In this document: positions 1 to 8,981 of the stretch, piece after piece
How the letters are laid out: each line of letters opens with the position of its first letter
How positions within the stretch are numbered: the stretch's first letter is position 1
Source: Sipunculus nudus
Lineage: Eukaryota > Annelida > Sipuncula > Golfingiida > Sipunculidae
Reading direction: 5' to 3'
Length of the DNA: 64,000 nucleotides
NCBI GenBank assembly: GCA_026874595.1
Contig: CM049311.1
Location: forward strand, 50,037,676-50,101,675
The notes under the pieces: generated by a model
What the model was told of the DNA's origin: nothing
The model's database searches: none
What the model saw: the letters and a program-made list of their open reading frames with translations, nothing else
Program-made: the position numbers and the translations under genes

Positions 1-171
1 ACTTTTATGGTGAACGTGCTTTATAGGTGATTGGCGCATAGATATTTATAACAGAATAATCTTTGCCATATTCTACCAACTACAGCGGGACCAAACCTTC
101 GCTTTGTTTTGTACCAAAACTGCATTTAACGGAGATCCCCATTTTCCTTCCTGACTTTACATTAGAGTCAG
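1..171. other. No recognised feature
   Basis: Mixed-composition flank to the left of the first mobile element. No open frame or motif of note. Confidence 0.5.
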
Positions 172-757
172 TTATGCTACGGTCACAAATCACTAAATGC
201 CGCCTGCCGGCGTGGTAACTGCCAGTTTTCACTAAAATTCGTCAGGTGGCAGCTCGGTGGCAGGCACAATCGGCAGGCGGCAGTCAGCATTTTAGACGCC
301 GCTAGGACGCCGCTGAAATTTTAAGAAAAAATTAAAATTCTGTCAGCCACCGGCCGATTTTTTCCAATTATGCGAGTCGTCAGGTCGCCGGCCGGGCGCA
401 TTTCGAAGTCGCGCGGTGGCTATCAAGCGGCAGGCGGGCAGCAGCGCGATTTTTATCTTCAAACTTCGGCCGGCAATCGGTAGGATCTAACTTCCACTCT
501 CTAGCATCCGGCCTGCTGCCGTTATGCTACCGACATGCCACCGTACGATTTCAAAATATCTGCCGGCGGCAGGGCGGAGATTGAAAGGCAGCTGGGAGGC
601 GGCTGTCGGTGTTGGTAGGTGGCAGGACGACGATCTGCCGATTGCAGACTCCCGGACCCCTGAATATAATTCCGAGGCCATCCACCATACAACATACTCG
701 CTTTGGGGCTGGCGCCTTGTCCTTTCCCTTGCCTTTAGGGGGCATCTTGTTGGAAGG

Positions 758-811
758 AAATGGTTGATAATAATGGTTGATGGAAAATGGTTGATAATAA
801 ATGGTTGATGG
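758..811. repeat. Short tandem repeat ATGGTTGAT
   Basis: Four copies of ATGGTTGAT separated by A/T-rich spacers of a few bases lie inside the left half of the split MITE. Confidence 0.7.
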
Positions 812-888
812 TACACTTTGTAGTGATACGAGAGCAATCTAGGTTTATATATCCAACCGGGAACAAGACTGCCGCCGTCAGATCATCG

Positions 889-1098
889 GTTCTCATAATT
901 TATTTTATAGTAATTCAGTAATAAGCATAGCCCTGAATATTCCATGTCAAAATGTACGCGGTAATCGCTAAGACCGGGACACCCGGGACTCATGAATATT
1001 GATGTGGGATCGCCATGTTCCTTGAGCGAATACATTCTTCTGTTTCTGTTAAACTGGTGTTCCATTCTTTATTGTTTGCGTGTCTGACGAACACGACA
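889..1098 (+). repeat. 5' LTR of the Gypsy element
   Basis: The LTR runs from GTTCTCATAATT to ACGAACACGACA and matches the 3' LTR over 210 bp with one difference. The 3' copy is preceded by TGTGGAGATA, which would give the standard TG start and a 220-bp LTR. Those ~10 bp are not found before the 5' copy, so its outer edge seems to have been lost or rearranged. Confidence 0.9.
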
Positions 1099-1116
1099 TG
1101 GTGTCAGAATTGAGAT
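1099..1116 (+). other. Primer binding site (tRNA-Leu type)
   Basis: TGGTGTCAGAA directly abuts the 5' LTR and is complementary to the 3' end of a tRNA-Leu carrying CCA. Matching weakens after 11 bases. Confidence 0.75.
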
Positions 1117-1134
1117 AAACTGAATATCCACGCT

Positions 1135-2322
1135 TTGGAACTGAAGATGGCACAGTATCAGGTACCGGCCCCGGCGGCGTTCAGCTTTACTCCGGACGAA
1201 TGGCCCAGTTGGAGCCGACGGTTCGAGAGATTTCGGAAAGCAAGCGGGCTCGCAGAAAAAACAGACGAGGGACAGGTAAATACGTTCATCTATCTAATGG
1301 GCGATAAAGCAGACGATATCATGAACACATTTACGCTATCAGCCCTGGATAAGATAATATATCAGAAAGTGCATGATGAATTTCAAACTTATTTTACTGG
1401 CAAACGAAATCACGTGTTTGAGCGCAGCAAGTTTAGTGTCCGGGTACAAAATGATGGTGAATCCGTGGATGATTTCATCACGGCGCTATATAGCTTGGCT
1501 GACCACTGTGACTTTGGTACATTGCGGGATGAGATGATACGGGACCGTGTTGTTGTAGGTGTCAAAGACCCCATCTTGTCAAAGAAACTACAGTTTGATT
1601 CTAGGTTAACATTAGAGAGTGCAGTGGCACAGGCTCGCCTTAATGAAAGCGTTATGCAACAGCAGCCGATAGTCAGGCAGAGTCAAAACCAAAACTTAAA
1701 TGTTGATGCCGTCAAGACCTACCGCCAGAGGTCGCAGTTTCGATCGCAGGGAAACCCGGCACCAAGACCACCCCACCAACAAAAGCCACCACCCAGATAC
1801 AGCCAAAAAAGTCCAAACAAATCAAAATGTGGTAGGTGTGCTAAAACATCTTGGCACCCAAGATCAGAATTTCCTGCAAGGGATGTTTCTTGTCATAAAT
1901 GTTCAAAAAGGGGACATTATGCTCGTGCATGTAGAGCAGCCACATCTGGTAAGCGCGTCGGTGAAATTGAAACAGCACCAGTTGATCCCTTTTTGGGTGA
2001 AGTCTACACAGATGACCAGACAGCGTGGTGTGTTAAGGTACATATGGGGGACTTTCAAGTGATATTTAAAATTGATACAGGTGCTGATGTATCAGTTATA
2101 CCCGAGAAACTGTACCAAGAGAAAGTACATGGACAAATGCTCGATACAGACAGGGTATTGTATGGACCAGGCAATATAAAGTTACCAGTGGTAGGTAAAG
2201 TGAATACTACGCTAAAAACAGACACTGCCACAACCAAACAAGATGTATACATTTTAAAGGGTACTAGTCAACCGCTGCTTGGCCGACCAGCAATTTGTGC
2301 ACTCAAAGTACTCACCAGATGA
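1135..2322 (+). CDS. Gypsy Gag-protease
   Basis: 395 codons. The N-terminal ~180 residues match the Gag (capsid-like) region of Gypsy elements: WPSWSRRFERFRKASGL near the start, then FQTYFTGKRN and a VDDFITALYSLA block. A proline/glutamine/basic linker follows, then cysteine-rich knuckles. CHKCSKRGHYARAC is a good C-X2-C-X4-H-X4-C zinc knuckle that packages element RNA. The preceding knuckle reads CGRC...EFPARD, where a cysteine usual in this position in Mag-type elements seems replaced by phenylalanine. The C-terminal part is an aspartic protease with DTGAD at 2074-2088 and a PLLGRPAI flap/closing motif. The reverse transcriptase lies in another frame starting at 2279, so a frame change is needed. 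Whether that is programmed or a mutation cannot be decided here. Confidence 0.9.
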   Translation: MELKMAQYQVPAPAAFSFTPDEWPSWSRRFERFRKASGLAEKTDEGQVNTFIYLMGDKADDIMNTFTLSALDKIIYQKVHDEFQTYFTGKRNHVFERSKFSVRVQNDGESVDDFITALYSLADHCDFGTLRDEMIRDRVVVGVKDPILSKKLQFDSRLTLESAVAQARLNESVMQQQPIVRQSQNQNLNVDAVKTYRQRSQFRSQGNPAPRPPHQQKPPPRYSQKSPNKSKCGRCAKTSWHPRSEFPARDVSCHKCSKRGHYARACRAATSGKRVGEIETAPVDPFLGEVYTDDQTAWCVKVHMGDFQVIFKIDTGADVSVIPEKLYQEKVHGQMLDTDRVLYGPGNIKLPVVGKVNTTLKTDTATTKQDVYILKGTSQPLLGRPAICALKVLTR

Positions 2323-3457
2323 TAAGACTAAATACAAAGCGAAATTCCCTGAACTATTTGATGGCCTGGGGGAAGTTTCGGGTGAATACAGTATCAAACT
2401 TCAGCCAGATGCAAAGCCGTATTCTCTGAATGTTCCAAGACGTATTCCGTTACCGCTGATGGATCGCGTAAAAGCAGAACTCGATCGAATGCAAGATTCA
2501 AATGTCATTACTCCAGTGACTAGTGCAACTGACTGGTGTTCGCCAATGGTAGTTGTACCCAAGGAAAGTGGTGAATTGCGTATTTGTGCGGACTTGACAA
2601 AGCTAAACAACAGCGGAGTTCGCGAGCAATACATGCTACCTACCGTTGAGCAAGTTCTCGGACAAATCAAAGATTCGAAATATTTTACGAAGCTCGATGC
2701 CAATTCCGGGTTCTGGCAACTGAAACTCGACCATGAATCATCTTTGATGACCACATTTATAACACCGTTCGGGCGATACAGGTATTTGCGCTTGCCCTAC
2801 GGAATCTCTTCCGCCCCAGAACATTTTACACGTCGCGTTACGGAAATCCTCAACGGGTTAGAAGGCGTAGTGTGCCTCATTGATGATATCGTAGTATACG
2901 GAGCTACTCAGAATGAACACGATCGGCGTCTCGAGGCAGTGTTACAACGTCTCAAAGAGAATCGCGTTACGCTCAATCTCCGAAAGTGTCAGTTTTCGCA
3001 GAATAGGATCCGCTTCTTGGGTCAATTAGTCGATAGTGATGGAATACATCCTGATCCACAGAAGGTCCAGGCTGTAGTCGATATGGACGCACCACAGAAC
3101 GTATCGGAACTTCGGCGTTTCCTTGGCATGGTTAACCACCAAAGCAAGTTCCTGCCAGATCTGGCCTCTGTGACACAACCACTACGAGATCTCTTAAGTA
3201 CGCGAAATGAGTGGATTTGGACTTCGATACAGGAATCGGCGTTTCAGCGGGTAAAACAAATCTTGACAAGTTCGCCGACATTGGCATTCTACAGTCCCAC
3301 ACGTGATACCGTACTCTCCGCAGATGCGTCTTCGTATGGATTGGGAGCCCATTTGTCGCAGAAACAAACGGATGGGTCCATGAAGCCATCGCATATGCCT
3401 CGCGTTCGCTTAGTGATGCCGAAAAACGTTATGCGCAGATTGAAAAGGAAGCCTTAG
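2279..3457 (+). CDS. Gypsy reverse transcriptase and start of RNase H
   Basis: 392 codons, +1 frame relative to Gag-protease. It holds the Gypsy reverse transcriptase blocks in order: a VNPVT-like thumb approach (SNVITPVTSATDWCSPMVVV), KLDANSGFWQ, TPFGRYRYLRLPYGISSAP, and the catalytic LIDD at 2879-2887 (LIDD in place of the commoner YXDD), then FLGQLVDSDGI and the LRRFLGMVNH connection. RNase H begins at LSADASSYGLGAHLSQ. The frame is lost at about 3360-3375. The last ~30 residues of this open frame are a frameshifted read of RNase H and not real protein. The Met at its start is internal and not a true initiation site. Confidence 0.9.
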   Translation: MADQQFVHSKYSPDDKTKYKAKFPELFDGLGEVSGEYSIKLQPDAKPYSLNVPRRIPLPLMDRVKAELDRMQDSNVITPVTSATDWCSPMVVVPKESGELRICADLTKLNNSGVREQYMLPTVEQVLGQIKDSKYFTKLDANSGFWQLKLDHESSLMTTFITPFGRYRYLRLPYGISSAPEHFTRRVTEILNGLEGVVCLIDDIVVYGATQNEHDRRLEAVLQRLKENRVTLNLRKCQFSQNRIRFLGQLVDSDGIHPDPQKVQAVVDMDAPQNVSELRRFLGMVNHQSKFLPDLASVTQPLRDLLSTRNEWIWTSIQESAFQRVKQILTSSPTLAFYSPTRDTVLSADASSYGLGAHLSQKQTDGSMKPSHMPRVRLVMPKNVMRRLKRKP

Positions 3458-3801
3458 CCGTCACATGGGCTTGTGAGCGTTTTCATGAATTCCTGTTTGG
3501 GTTGCCGACATTCCATTTAGATACTGATCATAAACCTCTGGTGCCTTTACTCAGTACTAAGGATTTAACAGAGATGATACCGCGTATCCAACGCTTCCGG
3601 ATGCGACTGATGCGATACAGTTTCACAAATTCACATGTGCCAGGTAAAACTCTGGTCACAGCTGACACGTTATCGAGAAAGCCAATTGCAAGTGTTGACG
3701 TCCGTGCAGAATTGGAACATGCTACAGAAGCCTATGTGAGCATAATTATGGACAGTCTACCGGTTACAGAAAATCGCCTCGCGCAGATCAAAACTCTATA
3801 A
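3361..3801 (+). pseudogene. Gypsy RNase H continuation, frameshifted, ending in a premature TAA
   Basis: From 3361 the frame used by Gag and integrase resumes RNase H: AIAYASRSLSDAEKRYAQIE, then EKEALAVTWACERFHEFLFG and LDTDHKPLVPLL, which are the family's conserved C-terminal motifs. A one-base change near 3355-3375 therefore separates it from the reverse transcriptase. The frame runs to TAA at 3799-3801, after which the same frame continues into integrase. The TAA is probably a point mutation. Confidence 0.85.
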
Positions 3802-5001
3802 ACAGATGATGAAATTTGTGCTCAGTTGATGAAATATGTGGATAGTGGATGGCCAGCTAGAGCAAATTTGCCTGAGTCACTGATACCGTATTGGGCCTAC
3901 AAAACTGAATTCTCAGTCATTGATGGTTTGCTACTGAAGGACAATCGTATTGTGATTCCAGCAGTTTTGAGATTAGAAATTTTGGATAAACTGCATGAAG
4001 GACATTTGGGAATAGCAAAGTGTAGAGACAGAGCTCTTACCTCAGTCTGGTGGCCAGGACTGAGTCGGCAGTTACATGATAAAGTGTTCATGTGCAAGTT
4101 ATGTACGCCAGAGAGAGTAAACAGACCGGAGCCACTGATGACTAGCAGATTTCCTGACCGACCGTGGCAAGTCGTTGGGACAGATTTATTTGAACTGAAA
4201 GGAAAACACTATGTGATCGCTGTTGATTACTACTCCAGATTTTTCGAGATAGCTGTGTTAACGCAGACAACAGCTAAACATGTGATAGAGAAACTGAAAC
4301 AGTTCTTTGCTTGTCATGGGAGCCTAGAGCAGGTTTATTCAGATAATGGGCCGCAGTACGCTTGTGCGGAGTTTCAGGGGTTTGCTACAGCTTGGAGTTT
4401 TGCGCATATCACATCCAGCCCGAGGTATCGTCAGAGCAACGGTGAGAGTGAACGGGCCGTGCAAACTGCCAAAGCTATACTGAAAAAATCCAAAGATCCA
4501 TGGCTTGGTATCCAGGCATATCGTGCTACTCGACTGGCCAATGGATACTCGCCTAGCCAACTCCTTGGTAGTCGCCAAATTCGCACCCCAGTTCCGACTT
4601 TACCCTCACTACTAGAGACAAAGAGCGTAAATATTCGTGAACTGAGAGCAAGTGAAGAAACTGCCCGTGCAAAGCAAGCAGATAACTTCAATAAGCGTCG
4701 TCGCACAAAATCTCTCGGTGATCTAGCAATGGGAGATCACGTGTGGGTAAAAGGGGTAGGTGAAGGTACAGTACAGAAACCAGCAGATACCCCAAGATCG
4801 TATATTGTTGAAACTGATTCCGGGTTACTTCGCCGAAATCGCAGACATCTCTCACAGCAGGATCCTGAACATGAGGGTCCCGAGCAAGCACAGAAAACCG
4901 AGTCTGATCTAGATGTACCAGACTTTGCGGCAACGGAACCCAGAGTGTCAAAGAGACTCAGAAAGAGACCTGAGTACTTGAAAGATTATGTTGTTCCGTA
5001 A
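3802..5001 (+). CDS. Gypsy integrase
   Basis: Open in one frame from just after the premature TAA to the stop at 4999-5001 (first Met 3826, not a natural start). The N-terminal zinc-binding module is HEGHLGIAKC...MCKLC (H-X3-H and C-X2-C). The catalytic core has D in GTDLFE (4183-4185), D in YSDNGPQY (4342-4344) and E in NGESERA (4450-4452), a D-35-E spacing as in retroviral-type integrases. The C-terminal domain has DHVWVKG and a GPY/F-like block (RSYIVETDSGLLRRNRRHL). No chromodomain follows. The integrase catalyses insertion of the element's cDNA. This part looks intact. Confidence 0.9.
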   Translation, partial: TDDEICAQLMKYVDSGWPARANLPESLIPYWAYKTEFSVIDGLLLKDNRIVIPAVLRLEILDKLHEGHLGIAKCRDRALTSVWWPGLSRQLHDKVFMCKLCTPERVNRPEPLMTSRFPDRPWQVVGTDLFELKGKHYVIAVDYYSRFFEIAVLTQTTAKHVIEKLKQFFACHGSLEQVYSDNGPQYACAEFQGFATAWSFAHITSSPRYRQSNGESERAVQTAKAILKKSKDPWLGIQAYRATRLANGYSPSQLLGSRQIRTPVPTLPSLLETKSVNIRELRASEETARAKQADNFNKRRRTKSLGDLAMGDHVWVKGVGEGTVQKPADTPRSYIVETDSGLLRRNRRHLSQQDPEHEGPEQAQKTESDLDVPDFAATEPRVSKRLRKRPEYLKDYVVP

Positions 5002-5172
5002 TCACGTTGTTTTGAGATGTTCATATGACTGGTAAGGTATGAATAACCATACATAAGTCTTAGACGGGTTCAATTCCTTTTATCATTTTGAGATATTCTG
5101 ATACCAGATTCATAAGAGGGATTTAACTTACCTATTTCCTTTGAGTAATTGTATTTACCAGTTTAAGTACTC

Positions 5173-5183
5173 AGGAAGGGAGG
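5173..5183 (+). other. Polypurine tract
   Basis: AGGAAGGGAGG lies immediately upstream of the TG-starting form of the 3' LTR, where plus-strand synthesis would be primed. Confidence 0.7.
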
Positions 5184-5193
5184 TGTGGAGATA

Positions 5194-5403
5194 GTTCTCA
5201 TAATTTATTTTATAGTAATTCAGTAATAAGCATAGCCCTGAATATTTCATGTCAAAATGTACGCGGTAATCGCTAAGACCGGGACACCCGGGACTCATGA
5301 ATATTGATGTGGGATCGCCATGTTCCTTGAGCGAATACATTCTTCTGTTTCTGTTAAACTGGTGTTCCATTCTTTATTGTTTGCGTGTCTGACGAACACG
5401 ACA
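5194..5403 (+). repeat. 3' LTR of the Gypsy element
   Basis: A 210-bp match to the 5' LTR with one substitution. The probable true start is TGTGGAG at 5184, giving a 220-bp LTR that ends in CA at 5403. Confidence 0.9.
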
Positions 5404-5730
5404 GGTGGCAATTAGAACGCCCGATCGTTGGCCGGTGGCAGGTGTAAATGGCCGGTGTCCGCCAGGTCACCGGGAGGTGGCAGGTAAATCTGACGGCTGC
5501 CGGCCTGTCGCCTAACTGCCACCGGCCAACACCCTGATGACGTCACACACACCCTCGAACTTAGACACTGCCTTGGGCCGCCCGGAGCCCGTCAGGCGGC
5601 CTTTTACTGGCAGTTATTTATGACCACTCGCACCGATTTGCAAAAAATCGGCCGGCGGCATGTAACTTTAAGAATCCGCCGATGTCTAAAAATCGGCAGG
5701 CGGCAGTTTCACATTGTGACCGTAGCATTA

Positions 5731-6063
5731 CATGCGTTTCTTGTAAGAGTTCAACTCTAATTTCCCCTCACGTAAATAACTCAATAAAAGTTTCTGAACA
5801 TTCCGTAGTCCTCGTACACTTATGGTTCCAAAACACAGTCGCATAATTCAGGCAAAATTAATATAATTTTCAACTTGCCCGTTTGCATTTTAACCAATGT
5901 GACAGGGTACTGTACCTTCAGTCCGGTTTTTCTGCACTAGGTAGGGTGAACTGTATAGTATACTTAAAATTCTCCCTTCGGAGTCCACCCGCGTCTGTTT
6001 TATATATTAAAATTAGGTCCCTCTGCTAGCCATAATGACGATCAACGCATACGCAACAAATGA
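5731..6063. other. Unassigned AT-rich DNA
   Basis: Flank between the split MITE and the next repeat. No coding signature seen. Confidence 0.5.
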
Positions 6064-6215
6064 ATTTCCCTCCCCATTTTAACTCAGCTGACTAAAAGTA
6101 AACTGAGGTATGTTGGCGCTTTGTCCGTCGGCCGTCCGTTAGAAGGGCACAAATCGTAACCGCTTATCCTAAAACCTTCTGAGAGAACATCCAGGGAGTC
6201 GAAGCCTAAATGCTG
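6064..6215 (-). repeat. Terminal fragment of the ~340-bp repeat family (see 60240-62445), inverted
   Basis: Read on the minus strand it contains GGTTACGATTTGTGCC, TTCTAACGGACGG, CGACGGACAAAG and GTCAGCTGAGTTAAAA in the same order as the right end of the element at 62355-62445. It is therefore a dispersed copy of that end. Confidence 0.65.
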
Positions 6216-7866
6216 TAAACAAAAAAACAAATCTATTTTCAAATGAGCATTAACTAAATTTAATGGGCAAGTTAAAACAAGCCAGTCAGGTATAGATTAC
6301 ATCTGCATTGTGTAATAGATAAAACTTGTGGCCTGATGCCAAGATGCATGATGCGAAATTGAACAAAAAATAGTAATAGGCCTAAGTGTTAAATGGCAGG
6401 TTTATTATATAACAAACGGTGTGTACATATAATATTTCTATTTTCCTGATAAATTGAGTGTACCAGTGTTTTTCATAGCAAGGCAAACAAAATTTAAAAG
6501 ATAAGAATGGAATGCAACAAAGTATTTACACCTAAATATATATTGAGACATGTCACTGAGCACTTTAATAGCTTCTAATATTTATTCATATTGTAAAATA
6601 TAAAAAAAAAATAATTAATAACATGATTTGCAGTATGCAGAGCTTGGGATCAAAATCCTGAAAAAATTATTCTTTTAAGTGAAATTCTGAAAAAAAAATT
6701 AATTCTCAAATACACAATATAATACATTACAATATTACCGACTATATTTAATTATATTTTATATTATAATATTTTTCCTGTATATTCAGCCTGTCTTTTG
6801 TTACATAAACAGCCTCAGGTTGCCACACCACCTAATGGCTTAGGCTATGCCTGATATGAACAGCAGTTTCTATAACGACATGGTCTTCAGTACTTGGAAA
6901 AACGCTAGAACTTTGATCAATTGCTTTCAAATGTAAGACCATAACAGCTTAAATCCATTGATTTGCAAAGTGAGCCATGAGTGAAGGGCATTATTTAGTA
7001 GCTTCGGGAGGCCAGGGCTATAGCATAAACTGTGCATACCACCCTGTACTGGGCTGGCCTGATGTTTATAATAATTTTTTAAAAATATTTTATTGCTAAA
7101 AATCATACAATACACATTACGTACATCTTTGTACATAAACCCATCAAATACAATGTATATAATTTATACAAGGCACATCATCTGGATATTAATTCAACCA
7201 TACTTCAAAATTTAACGCTTGTAATTATAACATGCAGTATAAATATATTCTAGTGGTCCTCACACCATACAATTTTCCCCCAATGTTTGCTTTCCAATTC
7301 TTAAACTACAAAAATACTGTGTTAATTTTTTTATATACCTTAAAAAATGTACAAAATTTGATTTCTGTGGTATACAGTTGAAACTAATTTGCATATAGAT
7401 ATATGCTTGAACTGAGCTCTCGAGCTGAAAAAAACTGTCATGTTTAGTGAGTAAATAGATTTCCAAATTTTTGACTAAGTGTATGAACATTTAAATGGAA
7501 GCTACCCCTTTTCAACTTACCCCTTTCAACCTTGAATGTATTAGTTTAACCCTTATTTGGCCAGAATAGGATAATAAAAACGAATTTACATATATTGAAG
7601 AAAGGTGAGTCAAGTTAGGCAAAATTTAAGGTAATGATTTGACATAAATGCCTATAATTTAGAAAATGTTGACCTAATTAATTATATGAAAATAAGTTGA
7701 ATACGAATATATGCTTGAAATAAGCTCTCTAGCTGAACAAATTATATATCATGTAAAGTGAGTAAATATATTTCCTGATTTATGACACAGTGCATTATGT
7801 TTGGGCTCATAACTTCAAAGATTTCTGCAATATTTACCTAATTTCAGGCATGTACATAGGCAATAT

Positions 7867-8947
7867 TAGCGACAGCCTGTCACCCCAAACGTCGATTTTA
7901 GATGAACTGAAGAACGATGGAGTGACAGTACAAGCTATTGGGTTCGCATCAATTCTAGTATGTGCTGATGTGCACGCCATTTCTGAAACTACTTTTTAAT
8001 TTTCATCTACTTCTAGAACTGTCATTTTCCTGAGTTAAGACAAAAAGTGACGTTATTCTATTGGGAAAAATAATAATTATTACTTCCACGGTTGACTTGC
8101 GTGTATTCGTGCAGCAGTTTTTAATACCGAGGCTGAATTCACTCGAAAAAACTCGTCTACATGGCTTAAGCGGGAGAATCATAACATCCGGTAGGGGATT
8201 CCCAGACGGCTATGTGTAAAACTCGGAAGTCCGAAGTCGGAAGCAAGGATTTTTAAGCGAAATAAAGCAATGATCGAAGCATAATTAAAATGCTACCACA
8301 TCAATGGAAAGTAGCATTTAATTTTTATTGATAGAATAAGGTCTATTCTATCATTATGTAAAAAAAAATCAAGGTCATCCATTCGAAGTAACAGACTATA
8401 TTTTTTTGCTATGAAATGCTCGGTTATAGTCCAAATGTGTAAAACTCGGAAGCCAGTAATGGCTAATGCAGTGGTCATCATATCGTCAGCATTTTCAATA
8501 TATTCAATATGACATATTTTTAATAAACTCAATCTGTTTTGTAACATTCATGATGCTGTTTTTTATAATATATTATATTGACATTTTATTTCATTTTGTA
8601 AAACAAGATTATATTAACTCCTCAATATTTTACGCTGTTACCGTATTTTATGATGGTGGAAACATGAAAAAATTTTGGAAAAAGGTTTTGATAATATTTT
8701 ATTCACATTACAAATGTGTTTCTATAAAAATTACCCTGATAATATCATAGAGACATAAACAGAAAATTTGACAGAACTTCAAATCGTCTAGCCAATATTT
8801 TTACAAGGTTGTTTTGAATACAATATTTATTTTCCTCTTCCAATGACCACAATATTTCATCAGGATAATGAATCTCTGAAGCTCTTATCTATAATGTTAT
8901 ACTTTTTATGCCAATTTATATTTTACATAACAAGGTTGCACACAATG

Positions 8948-8981
<34 letters not shown>

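Larger units (their letters stand above)
889..5403 (+). mobile_element. Gypsy (Ty3) LTR retrotransposon, Mag-like, recently inactivated
   Basis: The element is about 4.5 kb, with two 210-bp LTRs, a tRNA-Leu primer site, Gag with CCHC knuckle, DTG protease, reverse transcriptase, RNase H and integrase in the Gypsy order (integrase last). The LTRs differ at only one position, C versus T in the GAATATT(C/T)CATG word, which implies a recent insertion. The coding region is broken by two frame changes and one in-frame TAA, so this copy cannot make a full polyprotein. It sits inside the GC-rich MITE. No clear target duplication is seen around it. The Mag-like assignment rests on the tandem knuckle arrangement and the lack of a chromodomain. 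It is an inference. Confidence 0.95.
175..5727. mobile_element. PIF/Harbinger-like GC-rich MITE, split by a Gypsy insertion
   Basis: The ends are inverted copies of TGCTACGGTCACAA (175-188 and 5714-5727), followed on both sides by a second matching stretch, TGCCGCCTGCCG. The 3-bp sequence TTA flanks the element directly at 172-174 and 5728-5730. A TTA/TAA duplication is the PIF/Harbinger signature. Without the nested retrotransposon the element is about 1.04 kb (175-888 plus 5404-5727). It is strikingly GC-rich for this window and full of CCGGCGGCAG-like words in both orientations. A near copy of the terminal motif, TTATGCTACCGACATG, lies internally at about 520. No transposase is encoded, so it is non-autonomous. 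The short open frames inside it are by-products of GC-rich composition. Confidence 0.75.

Noticed and set aside
487-837. Open frames of 94-116 codons on both strands in the GC-rich block
   Set aside because: They lie inside the inverted-repeat MITE, overlap each other and contain no motif. GC-rich composition removes stops by chance.
2401-2754. Minus-strand frames across the Gypsy coding region (also 4339-4951)
   Set aside because: Shadows of the reverse transcriptase and integrase.
7867-7998. End of a small frame resembling a von Willebrand A-type segment (LKNDGVTVQAIGFAS)
   Set aside because: Too short, lacks the metal-binding DXSXS motif, and lies at the edge of a transposon insertion.
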